From Progne subis subis (taxonomy: Eukaryota; Chordata; Aves; Passeriformes; Hirundinidae): a stretch of 64,000 nucleotides of DNA. The number at the start of each line of letters is the position of its first letter. Position 1 is the first letter of the stretch. Shown piece by piece: positions 35,367-46,559 of the stretch. Below the pieces are notes generated by a model that saw only the letters and a program-made list of their open reading frames with translations, was not told the origin of the DNA and did no database searches. The DNA lies in contig JAKJHU010000085.1 of assembly GCA_022316685.1 (NCBI GenBank), positions 3,472,001 to 3,536,000 of the forward strand. The letters are read 5' to 3'. The translations under genes were made by a program, and so were the position numbers.

Positions 35367-37980
35367 GGAAGGGCAGGGCAGCTCTGGAGCAGCGACTCCA
35401 GGAAGGAGCACAGGGCAGGGCACGGACACAGCTTCACTTTCTGCAGCTTTTTAAAGATCATGCATTCTGAAAATATTACGGTAATACATCAGAAATGCCC
35501 TGATATTCCTCTGGCCAGCATGGACAGCAAGGCTTGAACACAAACATATCAGCAGCAGGGTAGGCACACGAGCCCCATGACCCAGACATCACGGTACACA
35601 TTTTTGTACCAACCTTGCATCTCCTTCCCAGGGGAAATGTGCCTGAATTTGCTTTTTAAACACATTCAGTTTCACCAGCCCTAAAGATCAGGTCCTTCAG
35701 CACAGATCACCTCAGGTTAGAACTGCCCTAGAAGAAACCAGGTTAAAATCACTGCAGTCTCAGGGGTTGGACAGAGATTTTATCTCCTCTCTCTCAAAGC
35801 ATGAGCACAGGCAGTACTGAAGGAAACTTCAGGGGGCAGAGAGCAAACCTCTGCCTATAGTGGATGGGGGAAGGACTAAAAGAATGTATATCTGGAGGAG
35901 TTCTCTTTAACCAAGTTTTTTTCTCTAACAGTACAAGCAGACAAAATCTGACGACCTCCCGAGGAAATGAGTTCCATAAGCTGATCATAAAGTCAACAAA
36001 TTCACGTTTCTTTACGTTTGTAACAAAGGAACGGCTCTTTGTGACAAAGCTTTGTTCCAGAAGAAGAGCAGCCAGCTCATAAAAATGTCCCCATGGCTTA
36101 GCAAAGCTTGTAAGCTGAGGGTAGTAACGAGCGGGGTTTGATTATTGAGGATTACTCCAGGTGCTCCTCCAAAGCCACCTCAGCAGCTGACCTCCCGAAT
36201 CTGCAACATCAAACGTTTTACCAGGCACATTGTAATGAGCACAATGGAAACGGGAATCTTGGTGGCTAAGACAAAAATGCTGCCTCCTCCAGCATTGTCT
36301 GAGGGTTTTACTATTGTCCTGGTCACGATCTGTGAAGTCAAGAATGGCGAGCAGAAATAAAGGGAGAAAAACGAGCTCGTGAAAAGAGAGACTTTTATTA
36401 CATCCATGCAGGAATGTTATTAAAGTGAAAGAAACCTGAGGGAACAAGAGCTTTGAGCTATGATATTCTTTTCTGTAGAGCTGATGAAAAGAGACTGTGA
36501 AAGGTCAAACAATTCTAATTCTCCTCCCTGAAGTCAGTCATTCTTCCTGTTGTCAATGTCCCTCCGCAGCGAACTCGGCCAAGGCAGGACTGCATGGGCT
36601 CAGGCTGCAGCAGGAATGAATTAAACAGAGGAACGGATGCATCCCTGCTTCCCATTTCCCTGAAATGCTGCCAGTCTCGGAGCCAGCCCTCAGAGCCTCA
36701 CAGCAGCGCTTCTCTCGACAAAGGAAATTCCAGCTGCGGGAAGGAGCTGGGGTCTGTGGTTTCTGCATCCCAAACCTGGCTGGGCAGTGAGTGACAGCTC
36801 TGAGCTGCTTGCTCCTGTTCCAAAGCCCCTGCACACCACGTTCCCCTGCTGACATCCCTCCCACGCCTCCTACAGCGCTCCAGAGGATCTGGGGAAAGGC
36901 ACATGGCTGTGAAATGAAGTGTGGAGTCCCAGCTTGATAAGAAAGCAGAGGGATTCACTCCAGCATGGTGAGAATTTCACCCAGAACACCAATCCTACAC
37001 ACAGATGAATGGAATTACATGTAATTTCTGGGAATTTGTGATGCCCTGAAGGGTTAAAAATAAATATTTATGGAGGGAAGGCAGAAATGTTTATTAGTAG
37101 TATCTTTAATGACTTTTATGGATCCTGCAGATAACATTTGTTTAACAGCTTAACTTTTCAGGTATGTGACTGAATTTTCTTTTTGTGGAACACGAAACTG
37201 TGGCTAGGCAGTTGGAGAAGAAAATACAATCTTGCTTCCTTTCCATATTCATGATAATATTTGTCATAATAATTTCGTTTTGTTTCAGTAACAGGAATGC
37301 TGGTGTTTTTCCATTTCCCCAATGCATTTCCATTTTCACACTTCCCCATCTAATATTAAATACATTGAAAATGCTGCCAAAATATTCAACAACACTGAAA
37401 AAGCAGAGGAGAAATAAAATTACAGGCACAGATTTCACTTCACTCCTTTTTCTAAATTAATAAATATTTCATTTCCTTGTCTGAAGAAGTAGCAATGTAC
37501 CCCAATGAATTTCCACTCCCAAACCCAAATTTCAGAATCCGACAAGCTTTACCAAGCAGGCTGCCTTGAAAATGAAACCGTGATTATTACAAGCAGGAAT
37601 CGCCCCCCACGAGGGGGAAAGGAAAAAAAAAAGAAAAAAAAATTAGATTTTTGTCACACGATCCTAGCATTAAAATGTCTCTAGAGTGAAAGGTTTAACA
37701 AAGGATTTCAGGTCAGCTTGTCAATGAAAACACGGGGAGAGTGGAGCTGGGGGTCCACACACTCCTGAGGAGCAGGGATCCCCTCTCCTGTGTGGAGCTC
37801 ACATTCCCTTCCCTGCCGCATTGCAAAGCCCATAGTGACACTTGCTGGTGCAGCAGGGAGCGGGAACCAACGCGCTGAGGGAAGCAGAGCCAGCCACGGC
37901 TGTGTTTTATTCCTCTCCTCCCTTGGGGATAAATGCCCTGAGGGTTCTGTTTGCTGCTCAGCTGAGCAAAGGATGTCCAA
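35367..37980. other. Unique noncoding sequence
   Basis: No gene recognised in 2.6 kb. Frames of about 100 codons on both strands overlap and lack domains. An A-rich stretch lies at about 37622-37640. Confidence 0.5.
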
Positions 37981-39175
37981 CACGGAGAGGCAACGATTCT
38001 GCTCCTGACCAACACAGAGAGACAACGATTCCAATGATTCTGCTCCTGACCAACATGAGAGGCAATGATTCCATTGATTCTGCTCCTGACCAACACAGAG
38101 AGACAACGATTCCAATCATTCTGCTCCTGACCCACATGAGAGGCAATGATTCCAGTGATTCTGCTCCTGACCCACATGAGAGGCAATGATTCCAGTGATT
38201 CTGCTCCTGGCCCACACGAGAGGCAATGATTCCAGTGATTCTGCTCCTGACCAACACAGAGAGGCAATGATTCCAGTGATTCTGCTCCTGACCAACACAG
38301 AGAGGCAATGATTCCAATGATTCTGCTCCTGACCAACATGAGAGGCAATGATTCCAATGATTCTGCTCCTGACCAACACAGAGAGACAACGATTCCAATG
38401 ATTCTGCTCCTGACCCACATGAGAGGCAATGATTCCAATGATTCTGCTCCTGACCCACATGTAGAGGCAATGATTCCATTGATTCTGCTCCTGACCCACA
38501 CGAGAGGCAATGATTCCAGTGATTCTGCTCCTGACCCACACGAGAGGCAATGATTCCATTGATTCTGCTCCTGACCCACACAAGAGGCAATGATTCCAAT
38601 CATTCTGCTCCTGACCCACATGAGAGGCAATGATTCCAATGATTCTGCTCCTGACCCACACGAGAGGCAATGATTCCAATGATTCTGCTCCTGACCAACA
38701 CGAGAGGCAATGATTCCAATGATTCTGCTCCTGACCAACACGGAGAGGCAATGATTCCAGTGATTCTGCTCCTGACCCACACGAGAGGCAATGATTCCAA
38801 TGATTCTGCTCCTGACCCACACGAGAGGCAATGATTCCAATGATTCTGCTCCTGACCAACACGAGAGGCAATGATTCCAATGATTCTGCTCCTGACCAAC
38901 ACGGAGAGGCAATGATTCCAATGATTCTGCTCCTGACCAACACGAGAGGCAATGATTCCAATGATTCTGCTCCTGACCAACATGTAGAGGCAATGATTCC
39001 AATGATTCTGCTCCTGACCAGCACAGAGAGGCAATGATTCCAATGATTCTGCTCCTGACCAACACCGAGAGGCAATGATTCCAGTGATTCTGCTCCTGAC
39101 CAACATGAGAGGCAATGATTCCATTGATTCTGCTCCTGGCCCACATGTAGAGGCAATGATTCTGCTCCTGACCCC
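37981..39175. repeat. 40-bp minisatellite, about 30 copies
   Basis: The unit GAGAGGCAATGATTCCAATG plus ATTCTGCTCCTGACCCACAT is 40 bp, or 41 bp with ACAGAGAG/ACGGAGAG. I count 30 occurrences of the CTGCTCCTG core. The first (about 37985) and last (about 39150) units lack about 10 bases (ATTCCAATGA type) present in every internal unit. Because 40 is not a multiple of three and the unit has no stop in any minus-strand frame, a 527-codon minus frame runs through all three readings. It is not a gene. Confidence 0.97.
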
Positions 39176-41029
39176 CAGTGTCAGCACTAAAACAGCAGCC
39201 CGGGCTCTCGGGAGCAGGGGACACCTTGCTGAACTGGGTTCCCCCCATTTTCTCCTTTCCCCCCCTTTTTAAAGGACATTTGAAGAAGAAAAGCACCCCA
39301 AAGCATTCCCACCCTTTGCCCTCCAGGCCCCTGGCTCGGGGGCAGCTCTCCCTCCAATGACGAGGGATCGCAAGGTGCCTCTGCTGCTGTGCCTGGTGTT
39401 TGTGCAGCCCCCAGCTTTGCCCAGCTCATGGCTTTGCCAGCTCCCAGGAGAGCAGAGCACTGACCCTGCAAGGACAGCCAGACCTTCAGGGGGTGCTTCC
39501 AGCCCAGGAGCTTGGGCAGTGCCCTGGAATCCTCGTCCCACCATGAAGGACGCAGAGCTGACCTTACCTGAGGGAGCTCTGCACTCGTGTTGTCCATTAT
39601 ATACTGTAATGTACTCCTAGAAGCTCCCAAACTCGTGACAAAATGAAAATATTTCAGCTGGGAAAACTCATATTTGCGCAATGGCAGGAGCAAGCGTTCG
39701 CCCTAAATTCCTCTACAAAGGAGACATAGAGTGGGAGATTTAAATAGCTGCATGCAATGAAAGAGTGAGAGAAAATGATGCTTCTCCAAAAAAACCCCAG
39801 CCTTCAGAAATTGCAGCGTTTCTTCTGGGAAAAGCATAAAATAAAGAAAGCCCGAGCTACTGCTTAGGTGATACTTCAGAAATGCAAGGGGAGTCCCAGA
39901 AGAATTTCCCAAGTTGCTGCCAATTTATTCAGAAGAAATACGACTCAGCAGAAGCCATCAGCACAACAAGCTTCTGTTTAGCCACTCCAGTGTTTTGATC
40001 TCTCCACTTCAAGCACAATCCTGAGGAGAATCTCTGTTTGCTGTGGTTCAGTTTGGCTGATCTTGACTCTTTTTTAAACAACCAGGTCTGGGCAGACACA
40101 AGGTTGTGTCATTTAAATCACAGTAGCCCTGGTTTGCAGCAGCTCCGGCCAGACAACCACAAACTGGAAACTTGCTTTTTTGAGACCCAGCTTACCCCTG
40201 AAGAAAGGCAAAACCAACACAAAAACGTGCTGCTTGCACCTTTTAAGGCCTAATGCAGTTACATCCTATATCTTAGAGGCAGATGATTGTGCCTGCAAGC
40301 ACAGTTTGTGTTTTTTTAAGCATTATCCCATCTTGTAGGGCAAGCGTTGGAGGCAAGGGGCCTATGTCCTTGCTCTGCACACCTCTCCCAGTTCATCAGA
40401 ACCAGAAACTTAAATAAATCAGGGGCTGAAAGCCCTGGGGGCACAGGGAGCCCTGCAGCAGGAGCTGTTCCCGCCGTGGGGCTGCTGAGCTGTGACGACA
40501 GGACGTGTCCCAGGAGATGAGAAGTGTCCCCCTCCAAACCAGGGGCTGATCCTTCACCTCTGGAACAGAACGCTAAAAAACAGAAGGAGAACTGAGCAGG
40601 AGGAGGCTGCCTCTCCCTCTGCTGCCCGGTGGGATCTGTCAGCACCGCCCCTGGGCAGGACTCTGGGAGATTCCAGAAGGCACCTGGAGCCTGGAAGATG
40701 AAGAAACTCGTGAGAGCAGGAAGTTAAAGGTGAGCACAATGCCTGTGCTGGGGTAGCAGGACTTTCCTTCCCATGTGGGACGTACAGCATACAGGGAACA
40801 TCTTCCCCTACAACTCTATAATTGTGTCAGTATTTTCATCCGTGATCTCACCCCAAACACCAAAGACCAAAGCCTTAGGATGGACACAGCCCACAGTTCT
40901 TGTAATACTTTGAAATACAGACTCGTAGCAAAACAAGGAAAGGGATCTTTCCTTGCAAAATGCTCAGTGAGAAAGACAAACACTGGTCTTGGGATTACCT
41001 GTGAGGGAATGCAGAACAAATTAAGTTCT
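39176..41029. other. Unique noncoding sequence
   Basis: No gene recognised. GC-rich near 39180-39560 and 40400-40720, otherwise mixed. Frames up to 168 codons at 39187-39693 overlap on both strands without domains. Confidence 0.5.
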
Positions 41030-41190
41030 CAATATAATGACACTGAGGTTGCAGAGAGCATGAATAGAGGTGAATTTGATATTAAGCGTTTAAATAATTT
41101 GCTCGAGGTCACAATGAAGTTTTCTGTCTGCCCTGAGATTAGAAGCCAGCAGCTATTAAATTCTTTCCTTTGTTCCCAGACTGCCAGACT
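41030..41190. mobile_element. Possible ancient MIR-like repeat remnant
   Basis: The words AAATAATTTGCTCGAGGTCACA and then CAGCAG, TTAAATTC and TTCCCAGACTGCC resemble, in order, the core of old SINE-type repeats (TTAAGTAACTTGCCCAAGGTCACACAG type). The match is weak and by eye. The 156-codon plus-strand frame at 40775-41245 passes over it and has no known domain. Confidence 0.3.
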
Positions 41191-41776
41191 GGGCAATAAA
41201 GCTCCCTGCAGGGACGAATATTTAAAAACAAAAAAAGAAGAATGAAGAAGACTTATTTACTCAGTCCAAGCCCTGGAGTGAGAGCACATATGTACTGTCA
41301 CCAGTGCTTCCCATGTCCCTCCCGTCCCCTCGCTGCCCTCCCTGACTGACAGAAGTACTGACAGCCTCTCAGGAGCCATCTGTTCCAAACTGAGGCTTAG
41401 AGCTGCTGGGCCTTAGCAGAAGGGGACTGAAGGGTGGCTCCACAACCCCAAGCAGTGAGAAATAACTTCACTCCCTGGCCCCCCAGACATTCTGGGGAGC
41501 CACCCCTGCTAGCAGCTGCTCTTAGATCCACTGAGAGCTTGACAGAGGCAGGAGCAAAGCGGGGCTCTCCCTCCCAGCCATTGGAGGAGCACAGAAATTA
41601 GGCCACCAGATCCTGACGTGCTCCAGCCTCCCACACGGCGGCGGTGGGAGGCGGAAGACGGCGACACATTTCAGTCTGGTCCTTTATTCCCGCACCGAGC
41701 TGTCAACACTTCAAAGCAAGCACCTGCAGGACGTCCCCCAGCCTCTGCCTGCATCCTGCTCGGCTGCTGCACCGCT
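41191..41776. other. Unique noncoding sequence, GC-richer
   Basis: No gene or repeat recognised before the 42-bp array begins. Confidence 0.5.
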
Positions 41777-42238
41777 CTCCTTCATGGAAAGGACATGATA
41801 GCCTGGGGTTTCCATCCTCTCCTTCATGGAAACAACATGATAACCTGGGGTTTCCATCCTCTCCTTCATGGAAAGGACATGATAGCCTGGGGTTTCCATC
41901 CTCTTCTTCATGGAAAGGACATGATAGCCTGGGGTTTCCATCCTCTCCTTCATGGAAACAACATGATAACCTGGGGTTTCCATCCTCTCCTTCATGGAAA
42001 GGACATGATAGCCTGGGGTTTCCATCCTCTTCTTCATGGAAAGAACATGATAACCTGGGGTTTCCATCCTCTCCTTCATGGAAACAATATGATAACCTGG
42101 GGTTTCCATCCTCTTCTTCATGGAAAGAACATGATAACCTGAGGTTTCCATCCTCTCCTTCATGGAAAGAACATGATAACCTGGGGTTTCCATCCTCTTC
42201 TTCATGGAAAGAACATGCTGGAGTGGGGTTTCCATCCT
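41777..42238. repeat. 42-bp minisatellite, exactly 11 copies
   Basis: Units start every 42 bases from 41777 to 42197 (11 x 42 = 462 bp) with no indel. Each reads CTCCTTCATGGAAAGGACAT plus GATAGCCTGGGGTTTCCATCCT with variants: head CTCC or CTTC, middle AAGGAC, AACAAC or AAGAAC, and GATAGCC or GATAACC. The order of variants suggests a block copied twice (see findings). With a 14-codon period all units stay in frame, producing 174-200-codon frames on both strands, but there is no promoter, splice or domain evidence. Confidence 0.97.
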
Positions 42239-42461
42239 CTCTTTGAAATGCTTCCCATGGGTTCCACCATGGAAAAGGACCCACGGTCACCTGGTGTCCT
42301 CAGGGTAACTCCTCTCTCCCTCCAGGGCTCGTGGAAAATGCTCTGCTTTTGGCACACTCTGGGAACTCCGTGGGATTCACTCGCAGGCAGATGCTCTGCC
42401 ACGAGAGGGACGCCTCAATCTCAGGGGAGGGAAGAAGCAGGAAATCCAGGCTGGACCAGCC
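42239..42461. other. Unique spacer between two minisatellites
   Basis: About 220 bases of single-copy, GC-rich sequence. No feature recognised. Confidence 0.6.
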
Positions 42462-43046
42462 AATCCCACCAGGACCAGCCAATCCCACCAGGACCACTCA
42501 ATCCCACCAGGACCACTCAATCCCACCTGAACCAGTCAATCCCACCAGGACCACTCAATCCCACCAGGACCAGTGAATCCCACCAGGACCACTCAATCCC
42601 ACCAGGACCACTCAATCCCACCAGGACCACTCAATCCCACCAGGACCAGCCAATCCCACCAGGACCAGCCAATCCCACCAGGACCAGCCAATCCCACCAG
42701 GACCACTCAATCCCACCAGGACCAGCCAATCCCACCAGGACCAGTCAATCCCACCTGAACCAGTCAATCCCACCAGGACCAGTCAATCCCACCAGGACCA
42801 CTCAATCCCACCAGGACCAGTCAATCCCACCTGAACCAGTCAATCCCACCAGGACCACTCAATCCCACCAGGACCACTCAATCCCACCAGGACCAGCCAA
42901 TCCCACCAGGACCAGTCAATCCCACCTGAACCAGTCAATCCCACCTGAACCAGTCAATCCCACCAGGACCACTCAATCCCACCAGGACCAGTGAATCCCA
43001 CCAGGACCACTCAATCCCACCAGGACCACTCAATCCCACCTGGACC
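42462..43046. repeat. 19-bp minisatellite, 30 copies plus a partial
   Basis: Units AATCCCACCAGGACCAGCC and variants (…GGACCACTC, …TGAACCAGTC, …GGACCAGTG) start every 19 bases from 42462 to 43032 without any length change. The array therefore evolves by base changes and whole-unit copying. Proline/threonine/serine-rich frames through it (up to 273 codons) are spurious. Confidence 0.97.
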
Positions 43047-44790
43047 TATCTTTATTCCATACAGCCTCATAGCACCAAGAATATCCCAAACAAACCACCG
43101 AGTATCACAATATCCACGCTATTTTTAGCTTTTAGCCACAGTCCAAATCAAACTGGGGTTTGCAATGCCGTGCTCACATCGACCCTCGCCTGGTCATTTA
43201 TTCTGCCATGAAAAGACAATAAAAAACGCTCTGTGCTTGGAGCGTGTCTATCTTCAGAAAACCTTCACCTCAGTTCTTTGGATTGCCTTTTTTTTTTTTT
43301 TTTTTTTTTTCCTGACAAATGAGGAACAGCTGATTAACAAATAGATTGCTCTTTTTACAGCAGAGGTTTTCTTTTTATTCCATGATGTAATGATTGAAAA
43401 CGGACCACCCCAAACCTGTCAAAACAAAACATCTTTGGAATCGAGCCACAAAGGAGAATATGAAGTTGCCACTGAAAATTAATTAATACAAAGCACCGAG
43501 TGATAGGAGGAATAAATCCTCCAACCTAAAAATACCAGTGCAATACGAGCTGAGAGGTTATTTTTAGTCCTACTTTTAACAAGGATGCCTCAGTATATTT
43601 AATAATAACAAATTGGATCTCCAGGGTGAGATGCTGAGAAAAATTGTTTACAGCAAGCACTTCCAAATCTCAAGAACTTACCTCAACGGGTTTTAAGTTG
43701 TTATTAAGCTTTTGTTGGCTTTTTAAAGAAGTGGCTTTAAAACATTTTTCCATTATGTGCTTTCATTATTGGCTATAGCAAGGGAGGTTTCTGTGTAAGC
43801 AAAAATCATTACAGCACGGGCAGTTTCAGTGCCTGAGCCTTCACGAGAGCCGGTTTTCTGGAATGTATCTGTGAAACGTGGATACACAAAGAATTGCTTT
43901 TCATGTAAAGAAAAGAATGTATTTTGAAATTAATTCAGAGTTCAATTAAAAATATTTCATCTTTCTTTTGTAATACATAGCACCTTATGGCCAAGGAGAT
44001 GGCAAAAATTAAATCATCTGAGCTTCTTTTAAAAATCTATATCCAATTCCTAAAAATCCATATCCAATTCTCAACACATTAAACCACTGGAGCCTCGTCC
44101 TGGCTTCACCAGGGAGAGGGAAAAGTCTCATCTGCTGAGCCACGAGAGCTTTTAACTTTGTCTCTTTGGGAATTGCATGAAGCTGGATATACTTTCAAGG
44201 TTCTTCATGCATCCCTTTGCAGCAGCTGACAAACCCCAAAGCTTTGCACAGGGAAATCCACCCCTCTGCCAGGGCTGTGGGTTTGTGTCCCCTGAGAAAT
44301 GGAGTGGAAAATGGAGTGAAAAGACATCTCTGTCCACGTCTACGGGCACACAGGGGTTCTTCCAGCCAGGATCCCAAAGCACATCCCTCAGCTGTGCTTG
44401 TTTGGCTCCACTCCCTGTGCTGGTTGTGGGGAGGAAATGCCCTCCTCAGCTGCACAACAGAGCTGACCCCCATCGGCACCTCCTGAGCATCACCTGCTGC
44501 CACCATCTCGTCTGACCTCCCTTGGAAGGGGACAGGCACCATTCAGGGAAGCGCTGGACTGGTGCTGCTTCCTGAAAGAGCACTTAAAAACCTAACCAAA
44601 ACAGAACAAACAACAAACAACAAACAAAGCTTCATGCAGTTTAAATATATGGTGCTCAAGTGTATGTGCGAGTATGGGAGATCAATGGATTCACACTGGC
44701 AGGAGGCACAAACATCCACTCAAATACAACATCCCTGGTTATTCACTTCAGCTGAAGTGGACACATGGGTTAATTGAATGATTTTGCAGA

Positions 44791-44825
<35 letters not shown>

Positions 44826-46559
44826 CCTTAAGTAAATAGTGCTTACCAACTGCTAAAATTTCTCTTTAACATGAGGAACACCTATCAGAAAGTTCATTAG
44901 TATTCAGGAAGATCCAGTGCGTGCTGGAAGCATTCTCTTCTAAGAATTTTTGAGGATATTGAGCACCTTGGAATGAAAAAACAAGACACGAGTGTGCCGT
45001 GAAGGACAGAGGAATACCAGTCCCCTTCAAAGCAGGAGCCCAGCCTGGGCAGAGTTTTGCAGGGAGGCGAGGTGACGCTGCCTGGGATGCAGGAGCAAGG
45101 TAATCCCAGTGCTGGGTGAGGGTGGAATGACACACAGTGATGCTGGGAAGGCACAACCACGAATTCAGCCCTCTCCTGGCTGAGAAATTATGTGCAGTCC
45201 AGTCCTCGTTACTGTGTGCCTGATATTCATAGCGCTTCATTGGGAGTTTGGACATTCTGTGATTTTTTGCCACACTTTCTGTCATTTCCCGATGCAAATC
45301 GTCCCTTGAATAATGTGATGTTGTTTCTCTGTCTTGGACTGCTTCGTTAAAATGTCTGTTTTGTCTGACTAAAAGAGAAGAAGAGGAAAACAACGTTGGG
45401 CACAAATTCCTGAGCAATCAGTTGCCATGAGCTCTGGAACTGAGAGCTTCAAAGATAATTTATTAGGAGATGGACAAATGCAATGAAATAGTCTGATATT
45501 TGCAATGGGCAGCTAAACACAAATCATTCTGTTCCAATTTAAATTGGATCGACATCCAATGTGTTCTGGATTTTCTTCTGGTTGCTGTATTTAAATAACA
45601 GATATTAGGAGTACACTCCCAGGAAAAAAATACTTTCTTCTCATCACTCCCCCTCATGTTTCAGAGTCAGTGCTGGAACTGGTCAATACTTTTTGAATTT
45701 GAGGAGAAATCCAGCTTTTCCTATTGTGGCTGTGGACATTTTCTGAGAAGGAATTCACTGACCACAGTGCAAGAGAACAAGTGAATGAGCAGCAGAGCAG
45801 AGCAGGACGGGGTGAAGGAAGATTCAGATGCCACAGGTCGTGAGATTCCCCCCAGCTCCTAAATTACCGCAGGGGCACGGGGAACTGCTGCACCCAAGAG
45901 GATAACCCCCCCCACCCAGTCCCTCCCCAGCACATCTGCACACTGCAGCACCAGGGTGAAGCACCAGGGCTTGGCTGAGCCCGATTTCAGCTCCAGCAGC
46001 TGCCCCTGCGCCAAGGAGGAACTTCGGGAACGTTCTGTGGGAACAAGTTCAGCATCTTCCCTGCTGGAGAGGCAGCACCTCCTTGGGATCTCTGTAGGAG
46101 ACGGGAAGGTGCAGAGGGAGATGGCACACTTCATTAAAGGCTTGGATGTGTCATTTTTTTGCTTACCAAAGAAAATTGGACAGAAAAAGCCCTGGCTGCT
46201 TGATGAATTGTTCAAATGCTCATTAGCATCAATCAGATTTATTTGAACAGATAATTATCCCCATATTGTGCTTTCATCACTGGAATTGTTTATGTTAAAC
46301 TGTCAAGCAGCCGTTCTCAAATTTTGCTCCTTGATGTGTTGAAGTTCCTATTACGGCAAGAAAAACAAAGAAGGATTTATTTCCACATACCCTTCCGCCC
46401 CCCCAACTCAGCTCCGTTTTAACCCTATTTGAAGTCTTCCACGAGGCTTTTCAGTCTCCAGGAGCAGTGAGTCATTCCCATTTCAGATGTTTGGGATGTA
46501 CAGGTCTCGGTGTCCTGCTTTAACCCCTTCAGTGCCTTGGCTGCAGGGCACAGGTGAGC
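43047..46559. other. Unique noncoding sequence with simple tracts
   Basis: No gene is supported. It contains a 23-T run (43288-43310), a 21-bp duplication (AAAAATC-ATATCCAATTC units, 44031-44051 and 44052-44072) and a 27-T run (44795-44821). The minus-strand frame 44866-45417 (183 codons) is the longest non-repetitive frame in the window. I recognise no domain in it and no splice or promoter signal near it. Confidence 0.5.

Noticed and set aside
37713..39296. 527-codon minus-strand frame with repeated Gly-Gln-Glu-Gln-Asn motifs
   Set aside because: The repeat period is 40 bp, so the same DNA is read in three frames in turn. It is open only because the unit lacks stops.
39400..39570. Degraded CR1 on the minus strand
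   Set aside because: A few words look similar (CCCAGGAGCTTGGGCAGTG), but the order of CR1 3' landmarks is missing.
40775..41245. 156-codon plus-strand frame
   Set aside because: It overlaps a probable MIR-like remnant and shows no domain or transcript signal.
44866..45417. 183-codon minus-strand frame, the longest non-repetitive one
   Set aside because: No recognised domain, a mixed second half that looks like translated noncoding sequence, and no visible promoter, splice or polyadenylation context. Chance remains the best explanation, though a codon-conservation test would settle it.
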